Of a stretch of 64,000 bases of DNA, positions 54,257-64,000 are shown piece by piece. Made by a program: the position numbers and the translations under genes. The stretch is from assembly GCF_022605165.1 (NCBI RefSeq), contig NC_063075.1:1612001-1676000 (forward strand), written 5' to 3'. The notes beneath the pieces are model-generated. The model saw only the letters and a program-made list of their open reading frames with translations, did no database searches and was not told the origin of the DNA. This DNA is from Purpureocillium takamizusanense. Its lineage: Eukaryota > Ascomycota > Sordariomycetes > Hypocreales > Ophiocordycipitaceae. How positions within the stretch are numbered: position 1 is the first letter of the stretch; every line of letters starts with the position of its first letter.

Positions 54257-55523
54257 ATGATACGGAATACGTGCGGCATTGCCAGGACCGGATCCTGCCG
54301 CGCGAAGCAATGGCAGCGTTATGCGAGCTCGTCTCGCTCGGCTAGCCGACAGCCGCCGCCGAAGCCCCGGCAACCTGCAAAGCAGCAGCAGCAGCAAAAT
54401 GCGCCTCGCGTCGTTCGACCTTATAAGCCGTCCGTTCAACCCCTACCTCCGCGGTCCCGAGCGCTCCTGACACGTACATAGCAGCACAGCGCGCACCTCT
54501 GCGTCATCTACGCCGCCGCCGCCGCCACACCCACCACCCGATACTCTTCTCACCCTCTGGCGCCGCTCCTGGCTGCCCCTCACGGGCGCTGCGATCCTAG
54601 CAGGCTTTCTCGGCTTCTACATATTTGGCACCGCTGTCGCGTCCTGGAATTCATGCCCGTGTGGAGGGCACCACGATGGCGGGCCGTGTCATGACGAGTC
54701 CGCCACGCCGACTGGTCGGCCCCCGGCCCTGACTGGGGAAAATGCAGAACAGTTTGACAAGGAGCTCAACATGGGTGAATGGTGGATGGGCATCACGAAG
54801 TTGCGGAAGAAGCTCGCACAACATGCCAAGGGCCACGTCCTTGAGCTAGCGATGGGTACCGGTCGGAACCTCGAGTACTACGACTGGGAGCCGCTGACTG
54901 CGATTGCGAAGGGGGCGGCACAGCCCTCGCCTCGCGCAGATGGGATGCCTCGCGGGATCACCTCATTTACCGGCCTCGATATTTCCGTCGATATGCTCGA
55001 CGTTGCGCGTAAGCGTTTCGTCAAGGCCGTCCCTCCGGTGTCGTCGTTTGCCCCCGTCGTTACAGCCTCCAACATGGCCGACCACGTTGGCGGCCAACTG
55101 TCATTCCTCAACGACCGGCTTCGCCTCATCAACTCCGATGCGCACCACCCTCTACCGCCCCCTGCCGTCGCCACGCGGGAACGAAAATACGACACAATAA
55201 TACAAACCTTTGGACTTTGCTCCGTCTCCGACCCTGTTGCCGTCCTAGTTAACTTGGCCAAGGCTGTCAAGCCCGGCTCCGGCCGGATCATTCTCCTCGA
55301 GCACGGCAAGGGCTGGTACGGCCTTGTCAATGGTCTTTTGGACAAGAATGCTGGAAACCATTTCCAAAAGTACGGCTGCTGGTGGAACCGGGACATCGAA
55401 GCGCTCGTGGATGAGGCGGTACGCCAAACGCCCGGTCTGGAGATAGTGAAGTTGGACCGTCCCAATGTGTTGCAAATGGGAACGCTGGTCTGGGTCGAAT
55501 TGCGGGTGAATAGCAGCAGCTAA
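54257..55523 (+). CDS. oms1: Oms1-like mitochondrial methyltransferase
   Basis: Model of 404 residues: exon 1 54257-54429 and exon 2 54482-55523. The N-terminus MIRNTCGIARTGSCRAKQWQ is rich in Arg and lacks acids, as expected of a mitochondrial presequence. A Gln/Pro-rich linker follows, then a membrane segment at about residues 92-111 (ILAGFLGFYIFGTAVA). The class I methyltransferase domain has VLELAMGTG (177-185), FTGLDISVDML, DTIIQTFGLCSVSDP, ILLEHGKGWYG and WNRDIEALV. This is the layout of yeast Oms1, an inner-membrane methyltransferase linked to respiratory-chain assembly. The intron (52 bp) was inferred because the linker frame stops at 54481 and the membrane frame has no ATG. Its donor GTCCGT is unusual, so the junction may be a few residues off; AG at 54484 would also fit. 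The part from 54490 onward is secure. Confidence 0.82.
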
Positions 55524-55828
55524 GCGACAAGGCGACAAGGTGCGAGCGGAACTTGCAATGAGTGGCATGTCATCCATTGAAGAGTAGTGTTATGTACAGA
55601 CAGCGCTCCCGGCACGTCCAGTCTCCAACTTTTCGTACATCCAGGCTGTCGCAAACAAGACAAGCCGGCTATATATACATGTGTACTTTTACAATTGCAT
55701 CTTGTTTCTAACGTCGCCGCCACGTCGAATACCAAATCTTGTCGAGCATCACAGATTTTGGTTGCCATTCATTGCCAAACTCCGTGCGCCTGTCGCAAAG
55801 TCCAGGGAAAAGAAAAACACACCAGGAA
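55524..55828. other. convergent 3' region of OMS1 and the GDS1-like gene
   Basis: 305 bp between two stop codons, with no gene seen. Both 3' untranslated regions must lie here and may overlap. Confidence 0.6.
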
Positions 55829-57056
55829 CTAACAACCTTCCAACAAGCAGTCCAGCTCCTCGATCTCGATGCTCTCAGCTCCTTTGTCCCACTGGAACAT
55901 TTCGTTGATCTTGAGCCAGGGGTCGGCCTCGTCATCCTTGCGTATGCTCGACGGTAGGCTGGGTCTCATGGCTGGGCTGGCGAGAAACGTAGCGGCTGCG
56001 TTCAAGCGGCTGTCGCTAAACCAAATGTCGTCTCGATAACCATACTCCATCCCCGAATTCCGCTCCACGGTATCCGGAGGTGGCGGCGCATCGTTCAACT
56101 TGCGCTTTTGGAGTACGTCTGCCGTCTGAGTGAACTCGCGCTCGTCCTTCTCCAAGGGGGGCGAATCGTGGCGCATGTCTCTTGAATGTTTCAGATGGCG
56201 GGCTTTGAATGAACCGATAGGCGTGATGGGCATGGCGGCATCTTCATCCGCATCGTCAAACTCGGGAGAGGAGAGATCAACTTCAGGCGATGGACTCAGG
56301 TCTCTTCGCCTTGCATCAACATCGTCCGAGCCAGAATCGTCGGTGAGTGACACGGACGGCGTGACGATGGCCGACGGCGGGGCTTGGGCGGCGTTTGGGT
56401 CGGGTAGCGCGGGGCGTGGGCAGGTTGTCAGGAAGAAATACGTGCGCCGAGGATGAACAGTTTCAAGTTCCTTGGCGAGCGGACAGGGGTTTAGAGCAGA
56501 CCAGCAGGGGCGCTTCATAAATGAGGTGAGGCGGGAAGAGATGATGGCGCACGGGTTCGCGGACCTGTAAAGGAGTATTAGCGATTAGATCGTGGAAAGG
56601 GAGCGAGCGGCGCTCGACAAGAGGTGCAACGCACTGTTGGACGGATACCAGCTTCTGCGAAAGTACAGTCGCTAGCTCCTTGATTAGGTGAGGCCGATTT
56701 GCGGTTGATTGCAGTTGCACAACCGAAGCCTCGACGATGTCGTCGTTGATACTTTGAAGGTCGATCTTGGGGTTCTCGTCGACATCGGACATCTCGATGC
56801 TGGTCGCAGGGGTAGGCGATGGCGGTGGTGTGTGCTCGATCAGGACCTCGGCGGAAGAAGCGACGGCATCGTGAGACTTTTTCAGGCGCTTGCTCGGATG
56901 CGAGTCGGGCGACTGGGAGCGGTTTTCTGAGGAGGAGGACGACGACGAAAGGCGACCGCCGGCTTTTGATGCGGCGGCACGAGCGGCGTGCGTGACGGGG
57001 ATGTGGATTCCCAAGCTGGGTAGGGAGAGCGATTTGCGACGCGTGTTGTAAGGCAT
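55829..57056 (-). CDS. GDS1-like winged-helix protein
   Basis: Two exons: 57056-56635 and 56564-55829, joined over a 70-bp GTGCGT...CAG intron, giving 385 residues. The junction gives QQ|SANPCAIISSRLTSFMKRPCW, continuous with the family. The N-terminus MPYNTRRKSLSLPSLGI is basic. Residues of about 98-185 (DLQSINDDIVEASVVQLQST..RPHLIKELATVL, then LAKELETVHPRRTYFFLT) form the winged-helix region seen in Gds1-type fungal proteins. The C-terminal half is acidic and Ser/Pro-rich (SPSPEVDLSSPEFDD), with SPPLEKDEREFTQTAD and a terminal IEIEELDCLL, which looks like an activation or partner-binding region. Yeast GDS1 was found as a suppressor of a nuclear mutation affecting mitochondria. A nuclear regulatory role is likely, but no target is known. 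The family assignment is from memory of conserved blocks. Confidence 0.8.
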
Positions 57057-60000
57057 CTTCGCATCCGTGTTACAGTCGGTTTGTTATGGTCGACGTTTGT
57101 GGACGACGGACGGATCAAGGGCGGGCGGTCGGTTGCCGAGGCAGCGTGAGCGCGCAACGGGAGGAGGGACGTCGACGATGCTGGCGCGTGCTGGGCAACG
57201 ACGACGATGGCTGACGGCGAGTCTGGAAAGACCCGTACTCGGAGACGACGATACAAGGAAAAAGGGTCGTGCGGAAGGTAAGTAAGGTAGGTACCGTCGT
57301 GGGCGGCTTACATGCAACGCAGTGCAAGGTTGGGGGGAACGGAGGGGGCAGAGTGAGGGTGGTTTGCGGCAAAAAGGTCACAGAAGGGGGGAGGGAGGCA
57401 AGATGGGGGATGGATGTGCGACTCGGACGGGGAGGCAAGAAGCTCAGGCGATTTCTGGCGTTGGCTGGGAGGGAAGGCAGCAAGCACGAGAGCTTGAACT
57501 TTTTTTTTTCTTTCCCCCTGCATCCTATTGGGTGGCACCTGGCTACGAGCTTGCCGAAGTGGGGCCCCTAAACGTCAGTGGGGCACCGCCGCCCCCCCGA
57601 TGCAGCGTCACCAAAATTGGGGCCCGCAGTCAAAAAGGGAGGCGCATTCCACGGTGGGCTCCCCCTAGGATGGGCAAGGTTGTCTTTTTTGGGGGACCAA
57701 GCCAAGGCCAAGGGGACCTTGCTGTGACATGAAGGGTGACTTTTTTTTTTTTTGCCGCCCGGGAGTTGGTTTGCTGCACCCGCACCATGCACCCGCGCAC
57801 CCTCCCTCTCTCTCCTCTGAGCGGGTACGTAGGTACTTGAGTTTCTGGCGCAGCACGTAGTACAGCCTCGTCACGACAAGGTCGCCCGCCTGTCGTCCGG
57901 CCCGTCCGCCCGCCTTCAGACCTACCATCCGTCATCCCCGAAGCTAGGACTGGCCGCTAACGGCAAACTCTGAGCACAAAGGGTATCACACACACACAGA
58001 CACACACTCAGCACGTCTGTGTCAAAAGTCGAAGACGTCGTCGTCGTCGATGTCGTGGGCGGGCGCCCTTGCTCATCAGAGACGGCCCCCCCCCCCTTCG
58101 TGACCATCACCCCCCGGCACCCGCCCCCGACCCCCGGCCGTGGTTGGGCCTGCGAGATCTGACACATGATGGCACACTGGCCCCCCTGCATCAACCGCCA
58201 ATTGCCACTTCTGAGCTTGCTTGGCACGCTCGTCGGGCGACAAACATACGTAGCTGGAAGAGAGAGAGAGAGAGAGACCCTCTCATCAGGGGACATCGGC
58301 GGCAGAACATCTCGCCCTTTGAGCTGACGAGGCGACAGGTGGCGGCCGAAACCCGTCGAGTCAACGGCGATGGTCGTCGCGTGGGCTCGTGGCTTCTCTG
58401 GCCGGACATTTACAGGCATTCTCGCACACAGCGAACGGGATGAGAGGCGGGGGGGCTTCGGGGCCTATCTAGGTCGTCATCGTCAGTGATCTTGCTTGTT
58501 GCCGTTCGGCCGATGCCATTGACTCGCGCTCCCTTGGCGCACGTAGTTTACATGCTCTACAGTATAGTGTGCCTTGTAGATTCATCAGGTGCTTGGAACG
58601 GCCTTCCCTCCGGTTGCCGCTGACGATTCAAGCACATCGAGCGATGCAAAATAAAAAAGACCGTCGGGCATTGGCCCATGAGCTGCGCGATCGCACGACG
58701 AGGCACACATCCGCGAGGCCCGCCCGTCCTTGTCCACACTGGCCGGCCTTTTTCTTCTTCTGCTCCTTGGAAGAAGTGCACGCGGCCCGGAGGTGGTGAC
58801 GGCTGGCTGCCTGCGTGCGCGAGTCGTGCACGAGTGACCTCACCACTTTTTTTTTTGTTTCTCCCGTTTGACCCAGCACAACAGCTACCAAGTTACTACT
58901 ACCCTCTCATCCTCTCGCCCCCTCCCTCCTCCCCCTCTCGTCCCGCGCCCGATAGTTTTCTGAGAGTGCGTGCGGCCGCCCCCCTCACCAAATTCAATTC
59001 CCCCCCGCCACTGGCACGCTGGCCCAATGGCAACAATAGCAACACCCGTCGTCCGGGAATGGCGGAGAAGGGGGCGGGGCGGGGGATGGGCCTGCTTTTC
59101 CAGCGCTCACCGCCCGATCGTTGTGGCTGTCCATGGAACCCTCCCCTCCCCTCCCGCGACACGGGTCTTGCAGCACTCGGCTCGGCTCTGTCCTGCGAGA
59201 TGCAGCCGCGATAGGGAAGAGGGAGCTGAGACCAGCGTTGCGCGGCGCACGACAGGGACAATGCCAAGAGCCCCAAACGTGCTGCCCTGCCGTGTGCGCC
59301 CAGCTGCAGCCGCGCTGCATGTAAGAGGCCGGGGTGCATTGGGGCCCCGCCTAGACGCGCCGCCCGCCTCCAAGGTTCTCTATGCGCACGCGTTGTACAA
59401 CCTTGGTAGTACTGCGCTTCCCGCCCAGTCCAGGGGCCCGAACGAGTGAAAAAAAAAAAAAGGTGTAGCGAAAAAAAGAAGGACCGCACTCGCAGCCGTT
59501 CCATCACACCAGCCGTTACTCTCGTTCTTGTCTTTCTTCTTCTTCTTCTTCTTCTTCTTCTTCACGCAGGATGTTGGAGAGTCCGGCGGGAAAACAGGGT
59601 CCAGGCCACGCCCGGGTGGGCCATGCTCGGCTGTTGTTAATGGATCCTACCTAGCGTCGAGGCACTCGGGCGACGCCGCGGCCAGGTGCTGGCTGGCTGG
59701 CTGGCTGGCCGCTCTCTCCACTGCCTGGGTCCCGCAACCGAAGGCTCGAGGGATGGAAGGGTCCCGTCTGGTGGAACTCCTCTCCTCCTGGCAGCGACGC
59801 TCATCGAGGCCCCCACCCTGTCTCCCCATATATCGGCCTGGTGTTTAAAGGGGACCGCGCTCCGTCTCGCGGAAAGATCCGGCTAGGATTATTAGCCAAG
59901 TCTCTCCTGGGTGTTGTTTGCTCGTCGGCACGACATCAAGTGCGCATACGCTCCGCTTGGTTGACGGCGCTGGCAGACGTCGCCAACGCAGCTTAACGGA

Positions 60001-60515
60001 CGCGCTTATTGATGTTGCGCCGCAACAATTGCCCGACTTTCGCCTCCCTGCCTTGGTCATCCTCAATAGCGCGACGAACGAGCTGATGAGGCTGATTAAT
60101 TGGAGGTTGGAGTTCGTCAGCGGGGGTCCAAGGCCTTCGATGAGGGGTTGGCTTTCAGCCTATCTATCCGGTTAGCCCCGGCTAACAGCGAGCGCCAGTT
60201 TAACTCACAGTAGTGGCTTCATGTGTTAAGTCCAAGATAGCGCATGGGAATACCCCCGCAGAGAGCTGTAGTTGCAATTGCCCCGTTGAGACGGAACGAT
60301 CATAGGCCGACGATGTGGCATTCGACATGAAGCTTACTATACACCAAGGCTGGACGCTGTCGATGCGCAACTGATAAATACTGCGATGGAGCCCTCGTTG
60401 ATGTAACTGTGTAGACACTCTTCCTCCTCGTCCCCGTGTACATATTCATACTCTAACCTGCACGATCGCCACGCCTCATCATCAGCTCACACGCAAACCA
60501 AAAATAAAAATAAAA
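57057..60515. other. 3.5-kb divergent interval upstream of the GDS1-like and PhzF genes
   Basis: No convincing gene is seen. The stretch from 57060 to 57500 is pyrimidine-rich in the sense of the GDS1-like gene. It contains T/A runs (57497-57509, 57741-57752, 58850-58858, 59449-59462), GA repeats near 58260-58276, (TTC)10 and GGCT repeats near 59691-59710. The PhzF leader just before 60516 is A-rich. Confidence 0.55.
59534..59563. repeat. (TTC)10 microsatellite
   Basis: Ten TTC units in noncoding DNA. Confidence 0.9.
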
Positions 60516-61436
60516 ATGGAGCTTCCCTTCATTACCGTCGACGTCTTCACAGAGACTCGGTTTCGTGGAAACCCCCTAGCCATCATCACCATCCCTGCCT
60601 CGGGTCCGAAGCCCACCCAGGAGCAAAAGCAGACCATTGCCCGCGAGTTCAACCTGTCCGAAACCGTCTTTGTGCACGACGTCCCCGACCCGGAGACCAA
60701 CAAGCAGCGCAACATCGACATTTTTCTTCCTTTCGCTGAGATTCCCTTCGCCGGACACCCGACCGTTGGTACCGCCGTTTCGCTGCTTGACCAGGGCGTC
60801 GACACCCTTGTGACCAAGGCGGGACCCATCCCCGTACGACGCCTGGGTGATGGCGCCGTCGCCCAGGCCAACATCCCTCACAACGTCCACTTACACGCCA
60901 AGCATGTTCGCGACCTGTCCCTCGCGTCGGCCAGTCTCCAGGCAAATGCGCAGATTCGCGAGCTTGAACTCGATGCCCCAGTCTTCAGCGTTGTCAATGG
61001 CGTGAGCTTCGTGCTGGTTGAGCTGCCGTCTCTTGAGCTGCTTGCCGGGGTGCAACAGAGTAGCACGCAGCTGCCCGTGGACAAGCTTCTGGACGAGGGA
61101 TGGCAGAATGGTTTCATGGGGCGTTATTACTACGTGCGCACTGGCTCAGGGCTGGACCAGAACGGCCAACCGGCCGTGTCCCTGCGTACGCGAATGATCA
61201 CTCACGAGTTCGAAGACCCTGCAACCGGCGCCGCTGCCTGCTGCCTGACTTCTTATCTCAGCATAATCGGGGACAAGCAGGCCACCCCCACCCGCACATA
61301 CAACATTACGCAGGGCGTCGAGATGGGCAAGGAAAGCAACATCGTTGTTGAAGTAGGTGTGCAGGACTCCAAGATTGAGACCGTCAAACTGGCAGGCACA
61401 GCTATTCAGGTCATGAGAGGCACACTCACTGTCTGA
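60516..61436 (+). CDS. PhzF-family epimerase/isomerase
   Basis: A single exon of 306 residues. The ATG at 60516 follows an A-rich leader and matches the family's usual N-terminus (FITVDVFTETRFRGNPLAII). PhzF proteins have a two-domain diaminopimelate-epimerase fold. The catalytic glutamate lies in NLSETVF and is Glu49 here. The substrate-binding FAGHPTVGTA motif is present, as are ALDAP-like and EDPATGAAAC blocks in the second half. The bacterial enzyme isomerises a dihydro-hydroxyanthranilate in phenazine synthesis. Fungal members are common, have no known phenazine role, and their substrates are mostly unknown. No pathway neighbour is present. The gene converges on NOT1, with 339 bp between the stops. 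Confidence 0.93.
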   Translation: MELPFITVDVFTETRFRGNPLAIITIPASGPKPTQEQKQTIAREFNLSETVFVHDVPDPETNKQRNIDIFLPFAEIPFAGHPTVGTAVSLLDQGVDTLVTKAGPIPVRRLGDGAVAQANIPHNVHLHAKHVRDLSLASASLQANAQIRELELDAPVFSVVNGVSFVLVELPSLELLAGVQQSSTQLPVDKLLDEGWQNGFMGRYYYVRTGSGLDQNGQPAVSLRTRMITHEFEDPATGAAACCLTSYLSIIGDKQATPTRTYNITQGVEMGKESNIVVEVGVQDSKIETVKLAGTAIQVMRGTLTV

Positions 61437-61775
61437 GCCGACTCGAGAGTCTACACTCAAATCCTCCCAATCGACGACGCGCTCGCAACTGGAGACAGGA
61501 CAGCGCCAGTCCCTTTGCATTAGTAGCTATTCGTACAATTATACAGGGTGTACATTGCTTCATGAAGCCCGTGCGTCCTTGCTTCCCCCAAAACATGGAA
61601 CGCCCCAGACGATCTGTAAGCATCTACCTCTACTCCCAGCCATGCATTGCCATAGTCAAGTCTGTCATAACGCGACTATACGTTCATTAAAATGTGGATG
61701 TGTTTGTAATGTCGTGAGGAGACTGGGGTCCTGCTTCACGTTGCCTGCAGGCCCCGATCCAGTCGTTCAACAGGG
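61437..61775. other. convergent 3' region of the PhzF gene and NOT1
   Basis: 339 bp with no gene seen. Both 3' untranslated regions end here. Confidence 0.6.
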
Positions 61776-64000
61776 CTAATTACGTTGGAGTATCGTCGCG
61801 AACCTTTCCGCAACCTGGATAGAGATGTGAGCATGTGACAAAGTAACCAGGATGGCCTAAAACACCACGTACCTCTGGTGTCGACTTGACGAAGGGCAGA
61901 TCAAAGAACATGTACTTTTCGTTCTTAACCAGCTCCAAAACCGTATACATGAGTCCCCAGGGTTGAGGCCAGAACCCGACCAGACGCTCGAGGAGCACCC
62001 GAGTGATCTCTTGGCGAATTTCGGACTCCTCAGGGTCGTTTAAGTCCTTGCCAAAGATGTGGAGAACAACATGACAGAAAAAGTCTGTGTAGGCGCTCGG
62101 GAACCGCAACTGATTCATAATGCAGGATACGAGGTAGTACCTGGCTTCAGGCGGCAGCTCGTGAACAAGCAGAGACAGAGTCGCTACATCAGATTCGTTC
62201 CCAGTTACGGCCGCGGCGTTTGGTGAGCGAGACATGCGGTCTGCGGCGTGTTGCCCGATGTACACAACCACAGCCCCGATGATATGTGCGTTGACTGCCA
62301 CCGGGATATGTCCAAAGGAGGTCTCCTGCGGGCTGTTGTGCGTCATCGTGTGCGCAATCTGTGCGACAGTGTCCTCGGCGGGTCCGTTGAGGAGGACCTG
62401 GTCCAACACGGCAAGAAGCCCACAATCTCGCAGCACAGCCGTGGCGTCTTCAATCAGTCCAGGATTCAAGCTGATTTCTTCCGAACGATCTGGCTTCATG
62501 CCTGTAGTCGGATTTTGCTGCGGATTGGCCGACAAAATTGCATTAAGCAGCTGGCTGCAATGCGGCGGAACGCTGGCGCAGAAGGTGACGTGGTTGGCCG
62601 CGACAAAGTCAGGGAAATCATGCTGGAGAATCACCAAGAGCTTGAGAGTGGCGTGATAAAGCTCCTTGGCCATGTTTGACACGTTGAGCGATTTGAGTTG
62701 TTCGCTTAGCGTGTCTAACAACTGCACGATCAGTTTCGCATACGGGCGCCAGCCAGCGTTTCCGGGCATCTGCAACAGGACTGGGGCAAAAGCTCGGTGC
62801 TGAACAAGCGAAAGCCAACCAAAGGTAAAACCCGGGAGATAGAGGGGCCCGATATTCTCGAGCTTGGAGGCAAAGGAGAGCAGTAATCGTCGCTGATCCT
62901 CTTCGGTGTAATCATCGCTGGCGCTGTGGACTTCGTGAAGAAGCAGCGAGTAAAGGCGGAAGAAGACGCGTTGGTTCAGGTGCTCTCCTCGCTTGATATG
63001 GTGGTTGCGGAGAACTAGTCCGATCAGAACCAAGACAGAGTCCATGACGGAAACGCGAGAGCTGAATGTATCGTTGTGGGTTGTAGTGAAGACACAAATC
63101 AGTTTAGCCAAGGCATCGACCATGACATATGCATCGCTGATGGCACTGGAGTGCGCAATGTGGTCGAAACGATCGACACACAGTTCAAGAGCAATGCGGA
63201 CCATGACCAAAAGGTCGCCCTGATCTCTGACAAGCTGCCTCAACTCCAGTTGATCCATAAAGACCCTGGAAGTCTCGGCTGTTGCGTTCGGGTTGTTGCA
63301 GAGATGGACCCACTCCTCGAAAACATACTCCAGTTGCTCCTGTCGAAAGGCTGACTTATCGTCTCCAGTGCTACTCCACGAGGGTTGCGGAAGCCCCGAG
63401 TTCAGAAGCCTCTCCTTTAGTCTCTGGGCAGTACCATTGCCGGGCTCGTCACAAACCCAAGTCCACGCCCTTTCCAGTGTGCGCACGAAATCTGTATAAA
63501 GGGCGATTGGCCGATTGTTGAGGAGGGCGATATCGAGCAAGTGTTCCAGAAACTCCAGGGACGAATCTTTCCTGCTTTCGAGAGCCTTAGACATTGCCGC
63601 GTCGATATTCCTCCAGTCGATTAAGTCGGTGCGAATCAAGGCAGCAAGCAAGGGCACACTCAAGAAATTCGCACCGGGTTGCTGGCTGAAAAGCGCACGC
63701 ACTCGACTGTTCAATGCAGGTCCCGAAATCTTCCGCAACGTCTCCAAAACATGGACCAGGCTCTCCAAAGTCAGGTTGTCCTCGACTTGCTGGAAGATGA
63801 GAGCGCTTATCTGCTCTGCGGTGTAGATGGCGAACTCTTCCGAGCTCTGGGACGTCTTGATTATGAGCTGCACCAACGCATCGACCACGTCCAGAACTGG
63901 ATGAGGCCTCGGGAGACCAATGAAGTGCTCCTCCTGAGCCTCCGCAGCAACCCGCAAGAGCTCTTGTAGTAGCTTATTGACGCGCTCAGCCAGACCACGA
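61776..64000 (-). CDS. not1: CCR4-NOT complex scaffold subunit NOT1, C-terminal part (5' end outside the window)
   Basis: The reading frame is open to the right-hand edge (first full codon at 63999), so this is only the last 721 residues. A 58-bp intron (61815-61872, GTACGT...CAG) precedes the last exon of 13 codons. Splicing it replaces a spurious tail with KSTPEVAERFATILQRN. The body shows the conserved C-terminal NOT1 domain: YYLVSCIMNQLRFPSAYTDFFCHVVLHIF, EIRQEITRVLLERLVGFWPQPWGLMYTVLELVKNEKYMFFDLPFVKSTPEV. NOT1 is the large scaffold of the cytoplasmic deadenylase complex; this end docks the NOT2-NOT3/5 module. The missing N-terminus, expected to hold the CAF1- and CAF40-binding regions, should continue beyond 64000. 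Confidence 0.95.

Overview
This window is nuclear DNA from a filamentous ascomycete, most likely a GC-rich member of the Sordariomycetes (Hypocreales-like). The evidence is the short introns (about 50-110 bp, GTRNGT...YAG), a Cdc2 kinase with the insert typical of moulds, fungal-only gene families (a fungal_trans_2 regulator, an EasF/EgtD-like methyltransferase, a GDS1-like winged-helix protein, an Oms1 methyltransferase) and long noncoding stretches full of microsatellites. The species cannot be named from the sequence. Gene models below were built by splicing by eye. Most junctions keep frame and restore conserved family sequence; the 5' ends of the large regulator, the small unknown gene and the Oms1 gene are the least certain.

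Layout. 3.1-4.3 kb (+): EasF/EgtD-like N-methyltransferase, converging on a large Q/P-rich transcription factor at 4.4-7.9 kb (-). 7.9-12.8 kb: shared upstream DNA with no convincing gene. 12.8-13.9 kb (+): small C2H2 zinc-finger protein. 13.9-21.4 kb: gene-poor. 21.4-23.0 kb (+): amadoriase/sarcosine-oxidase-like flavoenzyme. 23.0-27.1 kb: gene-poor. 27.1-30.4 kb (-): sulfite reductase flavoprotein subunit (MET10). 31.5-32.3 kb (-): a probable small multi-exon gene of unknown function. 32.9-36.3 kb (+): Cu(+)-type P1B ATPase. 39.3-40.4 kb (-): Pho85-type cyclin. 40.4-50.4 kb: ten kilobases without a convincing gene. 50.4-51.6 kb (-): CDK1/Cdc2. 52.3-53.9 kb (-): IMPACT/UPF0029 protein, divergent from the Oms1-like mitochondrial methyltransferase at 54.3-55.5 kb (+). 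55.8-57.1 kb (-): GDS1-like winged-helix protein. 60.5-61.4 kb (+): PhzF-family enzyme. 61.8 kb to the window edge (-): C-terminal part of the CCR4-NOT scaffold NOT1.

The genes are mostly housekeeping or regulatory and do not form one pathway. The themes are cell-cycle and phosphate-type cyclin/CDK control (CDK1, Pho85-type cyclin), sulfur assimilation, metal homeostasis, mRNA turnover and stress translation (NOT1, IMPACT), and a few small-molecule enzymes (EasF-like methyltransferase, amadoriase-like oxidase, PhzF). No secondary-metabolite backbone gene, transposon, rRNA, tRNA or CRISPR array was seen. The most unusual properties are a recurrent noncoding motif (TACTTCGTA and its complement), very long pyrimidine-rich leaders in front of regulatory genes, the probable unknown spliced gene at 31.5-32.3 kb, and an EasF-like methyltransferase with no ergot-pathway genes beside it.
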